From: Actinoplanes sp. NBRC 103695 | GTDB taxonomy: Bacteria > Actinomycetota > Actinomycetes > Mycobacteriales > Micromonosporaceae | Length of the DNA: 64,000 nt | Direction: 5' to 3' | NCBI RefSeq assembly: GCF_030269485.1 | Contig: NZ_BSTL01000009.1 | Span: forward strand, 1-64,000 | Shown: positions 7,212-14,960 of the stretch, piece after piece | How the letters are laid out: every line of letters begins with the position of its first letter | How positions within the stretch are numbered: the first letter of the stretch is position 1 | Program-made: the position numbers and the translations under genes | Notes under the pieces: generated by a model | Database searches by the model: none | Told to the model about the DNA's origin: nothing | The model's input: only the letters and a program-made list of their open reading frames with translations

Positions 7212-8129
7212 CACCCGGTCGTCCTCTGCGGCCAGGAACGCCCCGAACTCGTCGCCGCCCAGGTAGGCCGCCGTCCACCCGAACCTCTTGCGCGCCGCCG
7301 CCCACGCGCGCGATTTGTCCAATCTGTCGATCACGGTGTGCAGGTCCGCCCGGCCGGTTCCGGACAGCCCCGGCGGCGCCACCAGCCCGCGCCAGTTGTT
7401 GAAAACCACATCAAGACCGGCATCGCGTACGGTCGGAGCCGGCAACTGGGGCACCGGCTCCGCACTGGTCACCGCCAGCGCCCGGAGCTGACCCGACTCG
7501 ATCTGATCCGCGTACTCACTCAACCCGGACATCGCGAAATCCACCTCGCGCCGCAGAATCGCCGCGAGCAGGTCACCGCCGCCGTCGTGCCGCTGGTATC
7601 GGACCCGCGCCGGCGGCAGGCCGACCGCCTCGGCGAGCAGCATCGTGGCCAGGTGATCCGGCCCGCCCGCGAGAGATCCGCCACCGATCGCCGTGCCGGC
7701 GGGATCGGCCCGCCAGTCGGCGATCAGTTCGTCCAGCGACCCGTACGGTGAATCGCGCTGCACCACCAGCACCGCCGGCTCCTGCACCAGCCGCGCGACC
7801 GGCGTGGTGTCCCGCAGCCGGACCCGCGCGTCCGCCGTGATCTGCGCGCCGACCAGCCCCAGCCCCATCAGCATGAGCAGCCGCTCGTTGCCACGCTCGT
7901 AGGCGAGCCGCCGCAACCCGACCACCCCACTCGCCCCGGGCAGGTTGAACACCTCGACGCCGCGCGCGATGCCGCCCGAGTCGAGGGCCGCGGCCAGCAC
8001 CCGGGCGGTGATGTCATATCCGCTGCCCGGCGGGTTGGGCACCATGATCCGCAGATCGGCGTCGTCGTCCCCGGCGCACCCGGCGAGCGCGAGCGCCAGC
8101 GCGCCGCCCAGAACACTCCGCCGTCGCAT
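7170..8129 (-). CDS. TctC/Bug-family substrate-binding lipoprotein (orphan)
   Basis: This 319-residue lipoprotein starts at ATG 8129: MRRRSVLGGALALALAGC, lipobox LAGC. Typical Bug-family motifs follow: VPNPPGSGYD near the N-terminus, VFNLPGASGVVGLRRL, GGGSLAGGPDHLA, and FNNWRGLVAPPGL near residue 260. The family binds di- and tricarboxylates outside the cell. It lies divergent from the histidine kinase 78 bp away, separate from the second tctC at 10881. In Bordetella a Bug protein of this type signals to its cognate sensor kinase, so this one may be a co-sensor rather than the transport component. It is about 25% shorter in linker regions than the operon copy but has no broken motif. Confidence 0.8.
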   Translation of the reverse strand: MRRRSVLGGALALALAGCAGDDDADLRIMVPNPPGSGYDITARVLAAALDSGGIARGVEVFNLPGASGVVGLRRLAYERGNERLLMLMGLGLVGAQITADARVRLRDTTPVARLVQEPAVLVVQRDSPYGSLDELIADWRADPAGTAIGGGSLAGGPDHLATMLLAEAVGLPPARVRYQRHDGGGDLLAAILRREVDFAMSGLSEYADQIESGQLRALAVTSAEPVPQLPAPTVRDAGLDVVFNNWRGLVAPPGLSGTGRADLHTVIDRLDKSRAWAAARKRFGWTAAYLGGDEFGAFLAAEDDRVSRVLQRLALPAPG

Positions 8130-8206
8130 GGCAGACAGCCAAGCACAATCAGCCCGGTTATCCACAGGCCCTTTCCCCGAACCGGATCACCAAGCACCAT
8201 GGGCGC

Positions 8207-9766
8207 ATGCGCCAACGCCTGTCGCTCGCCGGCCAGCTGCTGATGATGCAGCTGGCCATCGTGCTGCTGGTCGTGGTCGCCGTGGCGGCGGTGTCGATCG
8301 CCGAGGCGGATGCCGCGTTCCGGCGGGTCGAGGGCGAGCGCCTGCGGTCGGTGGGGGAGAACACGGCGATCAACAGCACGGTCCGGCTCGGCCTGGGCGA
8401 CCCGGGGGCCGGGCGGGACGTGCTGGAGACCGTGGCGGAGAGCGCGCGGGCCGTCTCCGGTGCGTCCTATGTGGCCGTCACCGACGCGACCGGCACGATC
8501 GTGACCGGCCCCGACGCCGGCCGGCGGGCGCCGATGGGTGCGAGCACCGGCCTGTCCGGCCGGTCCTGGGTCGGCGTGCTCGACGAACCCAAGCAGCTGG
8601 TCGCGCACGTCCCGGTGCTGGCCGAGAAGGACGGCCGGTTCATCGGCATGATCATCGTCGGGCGGGCCTATCCCACGCTGGTCGGCCAGCTCGGCAGCGC
8701 CGTGCCCAACCTCCTGATCTACCTGGTGCTGGGCGCTGTGGTCGGGGTCGGCGGCTCGCTGCTGCTGGCCCGCCGGGTGAAACGGCAGACGCTCGGCATG
8801 GAGCCGCGGGAGATCTCCGGGCTGGTCGAGCACCGCGAGGCGATGCTGCACGGCATCAAGGAGGGCGTGATCGGCACCGACTCGGCGCACCGGGTGACCC
8901 TGGTCAACGACGAGGCGATCCGGCTGCTCGGCCTGCGCGCCGACGCGGTCGGCCGGGCCCTGCCCGACCTGGGGCTGGAGCCGGCCCTGCTGGACGTGCT
9001 GACCGGCAAGTCGGCCGGCGTCGACCAGGTGGTGCTCAGCGACGACCGGGTGGTCGTGCTCAACCGGCAGCCGGTGGTGATGCGCGGGCGCGACGTCGGC
9101 TCGGTGACCACGCTGCGCGACCGTACCGAGATGACCGCGCTGCGCCGCGAGCTCGACGTCAGCCGGCACACCACCGACACGCTGCGGGCGCAGGCGCACG
9201 AGTTCGTCAACCGGCTGCACACCATCGCCGGGCTGGTCGAGCTGGGCGAGCACGAGGAGGTGGTCCGCTACATCACGCGGACCAGCGAGCTGCACGAGAG
9301 CCTGGACCGCGAGGTCACCCGGGTGATCCGCGACCCCGCCCTGGCCGCGCTGCTGATCGCCAAGGCGAGCCTGGCCGCCGAACAGCACGTCACCCTGACC
9401 ATCGGCGACGCCACCGACCTGCCGGCCGTCGACGAGCGGCTCTCCACCGACCTGGTCACCGTGGTCGGCAACCTGGTGGACAACGCCTTCGACGCGGTGC
9501 GCACCGGCGGCGAGATCACGGTCACGGTGCGCGCCGAGGGCGATGAGGTTGTGGTGACGGTGACCGACACCGGCTCCGGCGTCGCCCCCGAGCTGGCCGA
9601 GCGGGTCTTCCAACAGGGCTACAGCACGAAGGGCGAGGAGGACGGCCACCACGGCCTGGGCCTGGCGATGATCCGCCTGATCTGCGTGCACCGCGGCGGC
9701 ACGGTCTCGGTGGAGGGCTCGACGTTCACGGCACGGCTGGGCCACGCGCTGGAGGCGGTCCCGTGA
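8207..9766 (+). CDS. CitA/DcuS-family sensor histidine kinase
   Basis: This 519-residue membrane kinase has TM1 at residues 8-31, an extracytoplasmic PAS/Cache-like sensor at about 35-165 and TM2 at 166-189. A cytoplasmic PAS follows at about 205-300. The H box AQAHEFVNRLHTI carries phospho-acceptor His331, the N box is GNLVDNAFDAV (421-431) and the G box is DTGSGV. The HEFxNRLHTI motif is specific to the citrate/C4-dicarboxylate sensor subfamily. It overlaps the response-regulator start by 4 bp (GTGA) and sits between two Bug/TctC proteins, so the probable ligand is a tricarboxylate, free or bound to TctC. Confidence 0.9.
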   Translation: MRQRLSLAGQLLMMQLAIVLLVVVAVAAVSIAEADAAFRRVEGERLRSVGENTAINSTVRLGLGDPGAGRDVLETVAESARAVSGASYVAVTDATGTIVTGPDAGRRAPMGASTGLSGRSWVGVLDEPKQLVAHVPVLAEKDGRFIGMIIVGRAYPTLVGQLGSAVPNLLIYLVLGAVVGVGGSLLLARRVKRQTLGMEPREISGLVEHREAMLHGIKEGVIGTDSAHRVTLVNDEAIRLLGLRADAVGRALPDLGLEPALLDVLTGKSAGVDQVVLSDDRVVVLNRQPVVMRGRDVGSVTTLRDRTEMTALRRELDVSRHTTDTLRAQAHEFVNRLHTIAGLVELGEHEEVVRYITRTSELHESLDREVTRVIRDPALAALLIAKASLAAEQHVTLTIGDATDLPAVDERLSTDLVTVVGNLVDNAFDAVRTGGEITVTVRAEGDEVVVTVTDTGSGVAPELAERVFQQGYSTKGEEDGHHGLGLAMIRLICVHRGGTVSVEGSTFTARLGHALEAVP

Positions 9767-10635
9767 TCCGGGTCCTGGTCGTCGACGACGACTTCATGGT
9801 GGCCAAGGTGCATCGCGGCTTCGTCGACCGCGTGCCCGGCTTCACCACGATCGGCGTCGCCCACACCGGCGCCGACGCCTTGGCCATGGCCGAGGCACAA
9901 CGCCCCGACCTGGTCCTCCTGGACATCTACCTGCCCGACATCTCCGGCCTCGAGGTCCTGCGCCGCCTCCGCGAAAAGCCCACCCGAGCCACCGACTCCG
10001 GCTCCGGCGGCGACGGCCCGGGCGGTCCCGGTCCCGGCGGCGATGGCCCGGGCGGCCCGGGCGGCTCCGGCGGCTCCGGCGGCGTTGGCGGCTCCGGCGG
10101 CGACGGCCCGGGTGGCCTCTCCGGCCGAGGCGGCTTCGGTGGCGGGTCTGACCGTGGCGGGTCTGACCGTGGTGGGCCTGACGGCGGCGGGCCTGACGTT
10201 CTTGCGGTCACGGCGGCCCGGGATGTCGGCACGGTCCGGTCGGCCCTGCACGGCGGCGTGGTCCACTACGTCCTGAAGCCCTTCACCTTCGACGTCCTGC
10301 GCGACCGGCTGGAGCGTTACGCCGACGCCTACGGCCGGCTCTCCTCCGCGCGCGACGTGGCGCAGTCCGATGTGGACGACCTCTTCGTGGCGTTGCGCAC
10401 CACCCCGAAGTCGTTGCCCAAAGGCCTGACGGAAGACACCTCGGCGCTGATCGCGGCGGCCATGCGCTCCTATGACGGCGACCTGTCGGCAGGCGAGTGC
10501 GCCGAGCGGATCGGCCTCTCCCGCGTGAGCACCCGCCGCTACCTCGAGCACTTCGTCGAAACCGGAAAGGCCGAGGTCCGCCTCCGCTACGGCTCAGCCG
10601 GTCGCCCCCAGCGCCGCTACCGCTGGATCACCTGA
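9763..10635 (+). CDS. CitB/DcuR-type response regulator with Gly-rich insert in receiver
   Basis: This 290-residue protein has a receiver with acidic pair DDD (8-10), phospho-acceptor Asp54 (LLDIYLPDISG) and Lys172 (LKPF). A C-terminal DNA-binding region at about 225-285 (LSAGECAERIGLSRVSTRRYLEHFVETGKAEV) is typical of CitB regulators. Between LRRLREKP (helix 3) and DVLAVTAARD (strand 4), residues 74-144 are a glycine-rich low-complexity block of GG(D/S)GPGG-like units, about 70 residues absent from ordinary CitB proteins. The reading frame is kept through it, so the protein is probably made. It is translationally coupled to the kinase and is likely the activator of tctCBA. Confidence 0.88.
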   Translation: MIRVLVVDDDFMVAKVHRGFVDRVPGFTTIGVAHTGADALAMAEAQRPDLVLLDIYLPDISGLEVLRRLREKPTRATDSGSGGDGPGGPGPGGDGPGGPGGSGGSGGVGGSGGDGPGGLSGRGGFGGGSDRGGSDRGGPDGGGPDVLAVTAARDVGTVRSALHGGVVHYVLKPFTFDVLRDRLERYADAYGRLSSARDVAQSDVDDLFVALRTTPKSLPKGLTEDTSALIAAAMRSYDGDLSAGECAERIGLSRVSTRRYLEHFVETGKAEVRLRYGSAGRPQRRYRWIT

Positions 10636-10663
10636 CCCGTCGCGCGAGCCATCGCCAGTCAGC

Positions 10664-10796
10664 TCGCGATCAAACGCCATGACCCCTCTCGCGAGGCGGG
10701 CCCCTCTCGTGATCAGGCGGGCCGCTCTTGCGATCAAACTTCACAGCCCGAGCCGGTCAAAAGAAGGGGTCGGTCTTTGGTTTCTAAATGACCAAA
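10664..10796 (+). promoter_or_regulatory. Control region upstream of tctCBA
   Basis: Three related sites are spaced 43 and 21 bp apart: GCGATCAAAC at 10666, GTGATCAGGC at 10709 and GCGATCAAAC at 10730. A short dyad TTTGGT (10776-10781) / ACCAAA (10791-10796) lies in an AT-rich patch. Direct repeats ahead of a transporter operon fit binding by the CitB-type regulator. This is inferred from arrangement only. Confidence 0.4.
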
Positions 10797-10880
10797 AGAA
10801 CCATCGCCTTCGGAAGGGTGACCGGTGTCACTGCGGGCGTGCAGCATCTGCGAAACGAACTCGTAACCTGAGGAGCGGTC

Positions 10881-11894
10881 GTGAAGCGTGCGGTGGCGGT
10901 GGCTGTGTCCGCGATGCTGGTTTCCGGTGCGCTGGCCGGGTGTGAGCGGGATTCGCCGGGGGCCGCGAACGGCAGCGGGCCGGTCAAATACCCGACCAAG
11001 ACGGTGCAGCTCATGGTGCCCGCGGCTCCCGGTGGGGGCTGGGATCTGACCGGGCGCACCATGCAGAAGGCGTTCACCGACGGGAAGCTCATCGACCAGT
11101 CCGTCGAGGTCTACAACGTCACCGGCGCGGCGGGGACCATCGGGCTGGCGCAGCTCGTGTCCAAGAACAACGGCGACCCGCACCACCTGATGGTGATGGG
11201 CCTGGTCATGGTCGGCGGTGTCGTCTCCAACAAGTCGCCGGTCAAACTGGACCAGGTCACGCCGATCGCGACGCTCACCGCCGAGCAGGAAGTGATCGTG
11301 GTGCCGGCGAACTCCAAGTATCAGACGCTCAAGCAGCTGATGGATGACGCCAAGGCCAGCCCCGCGTCGATCAACTGGGGTGGCGGCTCGGCCGGTGGCA
11401 CCGACCAGATTCTGATCGGGCTGCTCGCCAAGGCGGCCGGCGCCGACCCCAAAGCGATGAAGTACGTGGCCTACTCGGGTGGCGGCGAGTCGAAGGCCGC
11501 GCTGCTCGCGGGCGACCTGACCGCTGCCGTGTCGGGGCAGAGCGAGTTCAAGGACCTGGTCTCGTCGGGCAAGGTGCGGGCGCTCGCGGTGTCCGGCGCC
11601 AAGGGTGTGGACGTCGGCGGTGGCTCGCCGGCCAAGACGATCAAGGACGAGGGGTACGACGTCGAGCTGATGAACTGGCGCGGCATCGTAGCTCCGCCGG
11701 GGGTCGACGAACCCACCCAGCAGGCGATCACCGCCATGATCGACAAGCTGCACACGTCCGAGCAGTGGAAGGCGACCCTGGCCGATCAGGGCTGGGAGGA
11801 CTTCTACAAGAGCGGTGCGGACGCGAAGGCCTACTTCACCAGTGAGAACCAGCGGATCACCGGGGTGCTCACCGAAATCGGGCTCGGCGGATGA
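10881..11894 (+). CDS. tctC: Tripartite tricarboxylate transporter substrate-binding protein TctC
   Basis: This 337-residue lipoprotein has a GTG start 7 nt after GAGGAG, and lipobox LAGC (Cys21). The Bug-family landmarks are VPAAPGGGWD (residues 46-55), YNVTGAAGTIGLAQL, INWGGGSAGGTDQI (about 163-176) and MNWRGIVAPPGV (about 258-269). It captures a carboxylate outside the membrane and hands it to TctAB. It overlaps tctB by an ATGA junction. The substrate is probably citrate or a related tricarboxylate by family and by the adjacent CitAB-type system. Confidence 0.9.
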   Translation: MKRAVAVAVSAMLVSGALAGCERDSPGAANGSGPVKYPTKTVQLMVPAAPGGGWDLTGRTMQKAFTDGKLIDQSVEVYNVTGAAGTIGLAQLVSKNNGDPHHLMVMGLVMVGGVVSNKSPVKLDQVTPIATLTAEQEVIVVPANSKYQTLKQLMDDAKASPASINWGGGSAGGTDQILIGLLAKAAGADPKAMKYVAYSGGGESKAALLAGDLTAAVSGQSEFKDLVSSGKVRALAVSGAKGVDVGGGSPAKTIKDEGYDVELMNWRGIVAPPGVDEPTQQAITAMIDKLHTSEQWKATLADQGWEDFYKSGADAKAYFTSENQRITGVLTEIGLGG

Positions 11895-12376
11895 CCGCCG
11901 AGTCCGAACCGGAGCGGGGGCCTGTCGCCGGCCGCCGCTCCGGCTGGGTCCTGCCGGCCGCGTTGCTACTCGTCGGGATCGGCTTGCTGATCGCGGCGGT
12001 CAACGCGGCCGGCGGTGACTTCAGCCCGCAGGGCCCTCGGCTCGCGCCGGTGCTGGTCACCGGCGGGTGGGTGGTGATCGCCGCGCTCTACCTGGTGCGG
12101 TACCGCCACCAGAACTCCGAGAAGGACGACGAGGAGCCGGCCGGCTGGAAGGCCCCGCTCGGTGTCGTCGGCTGTCTGGTCGGCTTCGCGATCATTCTCG
12201 AGTACGCCGGCTTCGTGGTCTCCGCGTTCCTGTTCATCATCGCGGTGTCCCGGGTGCTGGGTAGCCGCAGCCTGGTGCGTGACGTGATCGTCGCGGTGGT
12301 GCTGCCGCTCGCCGTCTACTTCGCCTTCACCCGCCTCCTCGAGATCTTCCTGCCGGCGGGAGTGTTCCCGCTGTGA
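11891..12376 (+). CDS. tctB: Tripartite tricarboxylate transporter small membrane subunit TctB
   Basis: This 161-residue protein has four hydrophobic segments (about 20-40, 52-70, 88-108, 125-150), the usual TctB layout. Motifs VGIGLLIAAVNA and FFLPAGVFPL-like ends are seen. It overlaps both neighbours by 4 bp, so it is translated with TctC and TctA. TctB forms the membrane complex with TctA. Confidence 0.85.
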   Translation: MTAESEPERGPVAGRRSGWVLPAALLLVGIGLLIAAVNAAGGDFSPQGPRLAPVLVTGGWVVIAALYLVRYRHQNSEKDDEEPAGWKAPLGVVGCLVGFAIILEYAGFVVSAFLFIIAVSRVLGSRSLVRDVIVAVVLPLAVYFAFTRLLEIFLPAGVFPL

Positions 12377-13923
12377 ACGTCTTCGGTGACCTGCTGTCCG
12401 GCTTCGCGACGGTCCTCCAGCCCGAATACCTGCTGTACGCGATCATCGGCGTCACGCTGGGCACGTTCGTCGGGGTGCTGCCGGGCATCGGGCCGGCGCT
12501 GACCATCGCGCTGCTGCTGCCCGTCACGTTCAGCCTGGACGACCCGATCGGCACGTTCATCATGTTCGCCGGCATCTACTACGGCGCGATGTACGGCGGC
12601 TCGACCACGTCCATCCTGCTCAACACGCCCGGCGAGTCGGCGTCGGTGGCCACCGCGATCGAGGGCTACCAGATGGCCCGCCGTGGCCGGGCGAAGGCGG
12701 CGCTGGCCACCGCGGCGATCGGCTCGTTCGTCGCCGGCACCATCTCGACGCTGCTGCTCAGCCTGTTCGCCGAGCCGGTCGCCAAGCTGGCCACCACGTT
12801 CCGGGCCTCCGACTACTTCGCGCTCGCGCTGCTCGCCATGGTCGCGGTCACCGCGCTCGTCGGCCGGTCACTGCTCCGCGGCCTGCTCTCGCTGATGCTC
12901 GGGTTGTTCTTCGGGCTGGTCGGCATCGACGGGCTCACCGGTCAGGCACGCTTCACCTTCGGTACGACCGAACTGCTCGAAGGCATCGACGTGGTGGTGG
13001 TGATCGTCGGCCTGTTCGCGATCGGCGAGACCCTGTACGTGGCGTCGCGTCTGCGATGGCTGCCGACGACCGTGGAGCCGATCCAGCCGGGGACGCCCAC
13101 GTTGAGCCGGGACGACTGGCGGCGCTCGTGGGGTCCGTGGCTGCGCGGCACAGCGCTCGGATTCCCGTTCGGCGCGCTGCCGTCCGGCGGGGCGGACGTG
13201 CCGACGTTCCTGTCGTACACGTACGAGAAGCACCGCTCGAAGAACAAGGCCGAGTTCGGCAAGGGCGCGATCGAGGGTGTCGCCGGTCCCGAGGCGGCCA
13301 ACAACGCGGCCTTCTCCGGCGTGCTGGTGCCGCTGCTCACGCTGGGCATCCCGACGTCGGCGACCGCGGCGGTCATGCTGGCCGCGTTCCAGATCTTCAA
13401 CCTGCAGCCCGGCCCGCAGCTCTTCGACCAGAACGCGGAGCTGGTCTGGGCGTTGATCGCCTCGCTCTACGTCGGCAACGTGCTGCTCCTGGCGCTCAAC
13501 CTCCCGCTGATCCGGGTGTGGGTCAAGGTCCTTCAAATTCCCAGACCGATTCTGTACGCGGGGATTCTGGTCTTCGCCACACTCGGCGTCTACGCGGCGA
13601 CGGGCAGCATCAACCAGGTCTTCATCGCGTACGCCGTGGGGGTGATCGGCTTCGGCATGCGGCACTTCGACTTCCCGATCGCGCCGGTGATCCTCGGGCT
13701 GATCCTCGGCCCGATGATGGAGATGCAGTTCCGCCGCGCGTTGCTGGTGTCCAACGGCGACATGACGGTCTTCGTGACCCGCCCGCTCACCGTGATCCTG
13801 CTGGCCCTGGCCGTGGTGGCGCTGCTCGTGCCCTACCTGCCGCGGATCATCGCGCGGCTCCGAGGCCGCAGCGGCGACGACGCGGGCGAGCCGAAGAAGC
13901 TCGTCTTCGCCGAGGACGACTGA
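12373..13923 (+). CDS. tctA: Tripartite tricarboxylate transporter large membrane subunit TctA
   Basis: This 516-residue polytopic protein has the TctA signatures GVLPGIGPALTIALLLP (residues 36-52), GIYYGAMYGGSTTSILLNTPG (about 71-91) and GIPTSATAAVMLAAF (about 326-340). It has roughly 11-12 membrane segments. It forms the ion-coupled carboxylate permease with TctB and TctC. It is last gene of the operon; the C-terminus is a short polar tail ending FAEDD. A long non-coding repeat region follows. Confidence 0.93.
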   Translation: MNVFGDLLSGFATVLQPEYLLYAIIGVTLGTFVGVLPGIGPALTIALLLPVTFSLDDPIGTFIMFAGIYYGAMYGGSTTSILLNTPGESASVATAIEGYQMARRGRAKAALATAAIGSFVAGTISTLLLSLFAEPVAKLATTFRASDYFALALLAMVAVTALVGRSLLRGLLSLMLGLFFGLVGIDGLTGQARFTFGTTELLEGIDVVVVIVGLFAIGETLYVASRLRWLPTTVEPIQPGTPTLSRDDWRRSWGPWLRGTALGFPFGALPSGGADVPTFLSYTYEKHRSKNKAEFGKGAIEGVAGPEAANNAAFSGVLVPLLTLGIPTSATAAVMLAAFQIFNLQPGPQLFDQNAELVWALIASLYVGNVLLLALNLPLIRVWVKVLQIPRPILYAGILVFATLGVYAATGSINQVFIAYAVGVIGFGMRHFDFPIAPVILGLILGPMMEMQFRRALLVSNGDMTVFVTRPLTVILLALAVVALLVPYLPRIIARLRGRSGDDAGEPKKLVFAEDD

Positions 13924-13979
13924 CTCTTTCCTCGATGCGTGCGGGCGGTCCCCCCGCCGCCCGCACGCGCCCCTCATTG

Positions 13980-14001
13980 GCTCTGCTTACCTGGACGCAT
14001 C
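13980..14001 (+). repeat. Left copy of a 22-bp direct repeat bounding the non-coding region
   Basis: GCTCTGCTTACCT-GG-ACGCATC matches 14779-14800 at 20 of 22 positions. The inverted 10-mer GTGACTAGAG (14011-14020) pairs with CTCTAGTCAC (14762-14771) just inside the right copy. Together they bracket a region of about 0.8 kb without genes. Confidence 0.6.
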
Positions 14002-14106
14002 GCTGGTCACGTGACTAGAGACTTTTCGCGGTGGAGGTCTGGCAAGGGTTCGCGTTGCCGGGTCTTTCCGGCGTCTGCCCCTGCTGCCGGCGCTTGCGCG
14101 AGGGGC

Positions 14107-14179
14107 GGGGTCGGGCTGGGTTGCCGGGCGCGGGTCGGGCCGGGTTGCCGGGCGCGGGGTCGGGCCGGGTTGCCAGGCG
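14107..14179 (+). repeat. Three tandem 24-25-bp units
   Basis: Three consecutive units share the core GGTCGGGCYGGGTTGCC, beginning at 14107, 14131 and 14155. No open frame with family features covers them. Confidence 0.75.
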
Positions 14180-14196
14180 GCCGGGGTGCCCACTCA

Positions 14197-14291
14197 CGGT
14201 GGTAGCCGCCACTCGCGGTGGTAGCCGGAGACGACGGTGGTAGCCGCCACTCGCGGTGGTAGCCGGAGACGACGGTGGTAGCCGAAGGCGC
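14197..14291 (+). repeat. Five tandem 19-bp units of two alternating types
   Basis: Each unit begins CGGTGGTAGCCG. Units at 14197 and 14235 end in CCACTCG; units at 14216 and 14254 end in GAGACGA; a fifth, diverged unit starts at 14273. The alternation gives a 38-bp higher-order repeat. There are no spacers of the kind a CRISPR would have. Confidence 0.85.
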
Positions 14292-14344
14292 TGTCCCGCC
14301 CGGCTGAGCGCTCCTGGCTACCACGCGCGCGGACGGTGGTAGCT

Positions 14345-14376
14345 CAGCACGGTATTTCGGCCGAAATACCGTGCTG
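14345..14376. repeat. Perfect 32-bp palindrome
   Basis: The half-site CAGCACGGTATTTCGG is followed directly by its exact reverse complement, with no loop. GGTGGTAG units lie to its left and CTACCAC-type sequences (14400-14425) to its right, so the symmetry extends loosely outward. It is far AT-richer than its surroundings. It could be a protein-binding site or the core of a mobile intergenic repeat. No gene starts within 600 bp. Confidence 0.85.
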
Positions 14377-14423
14377 GCCAACCACTGCGTGCCTGGTCCT
14401 ACCACTCGCGCCTGCTCCTACCA

Positions 14424-14701
14424 CCGACCGCGCCCGGCCACGGCCGCGAGCGGCGGCAGCGACGGTGAGTGGGCAGCCCGGGGGCCTGGCGGACCCGACC
14501 GCGCCCGGCCACGGCCGCGAGCGGCGGCAGCGACGGTGAGTGGGCACCCGGGCGTCTGGAATGCCGACCGGACCCCGCGCCGGGCGTGAGCGGCGGCAGC
14601 GACGGTGAGTGGGCACCCGGGCGCCTGGAAAGCCGACCGGACCCCGCGCCGGGCGTGAGCGGCGGCAGCGAGCGCGAGCGGGCACCCCGGCGCCTGGCAC
14701 A
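14424..14701 (+). repeat. Four tandem 69-71-bp units
   Basis: Units start at 14424, 14495, 14564 and 14633 with CCGACCG. They share GAGCGGCGGCAGCGA, then a GTGAGTGGGCA-like block and a CCCGGGCG.CTGG block. The first two and last two are most alike pairwise, suggesting stepwise duplication. No credible protein is encoded. Confidence 0.8.
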
Positions 14702-14778
14702 CCCGGCGAAAGCGCCAAGTGCACACGGCCTGGCCAGACCTCAACCCCGAACGGTGTTCAGCTCTAGTCACGGTCGCC

Positions 14779-14800
14779 GCTCTGCTTACCTATACGCATC
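14779..14800 (+). repeat. Right copy of the 22-bp direct repeat
   Basis: GCTCTGCTTACCT-AT-ACGCATC partners with 13980-14001. The remaining 160 bp to the Nudix gene hold no visible gene. Confidence 0.6.
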
Positions 14801-14960
14801 ACGGGTGCCATCGGCGGGGCTGGGGCCCTGGCGTGCGCCGCCGGGAACAACCCGGCGGCGGCGCGCGGAGCGGGACCGGCGACGGCGGCCGGCTGAGGGG
14901 CGGGACTCTGCTGTGCGCGTACCTCAGCATGGGTTGGAAAGATCAACGTAGGGTGGCGGC

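Noticed and set aside
7868..9745. Long minus-strand frame opposite the histidine kinase
   Set aside because: Composition rich in His/Gln/Arg/Asp and no family features; typical antisense shadow of a high-GC gene.
14197..14701. Possible CRISPR array
   Set aside because: Units abut without unique spacers, the unit length varies by block (19 and ~70 bp) and no cas gene is near.
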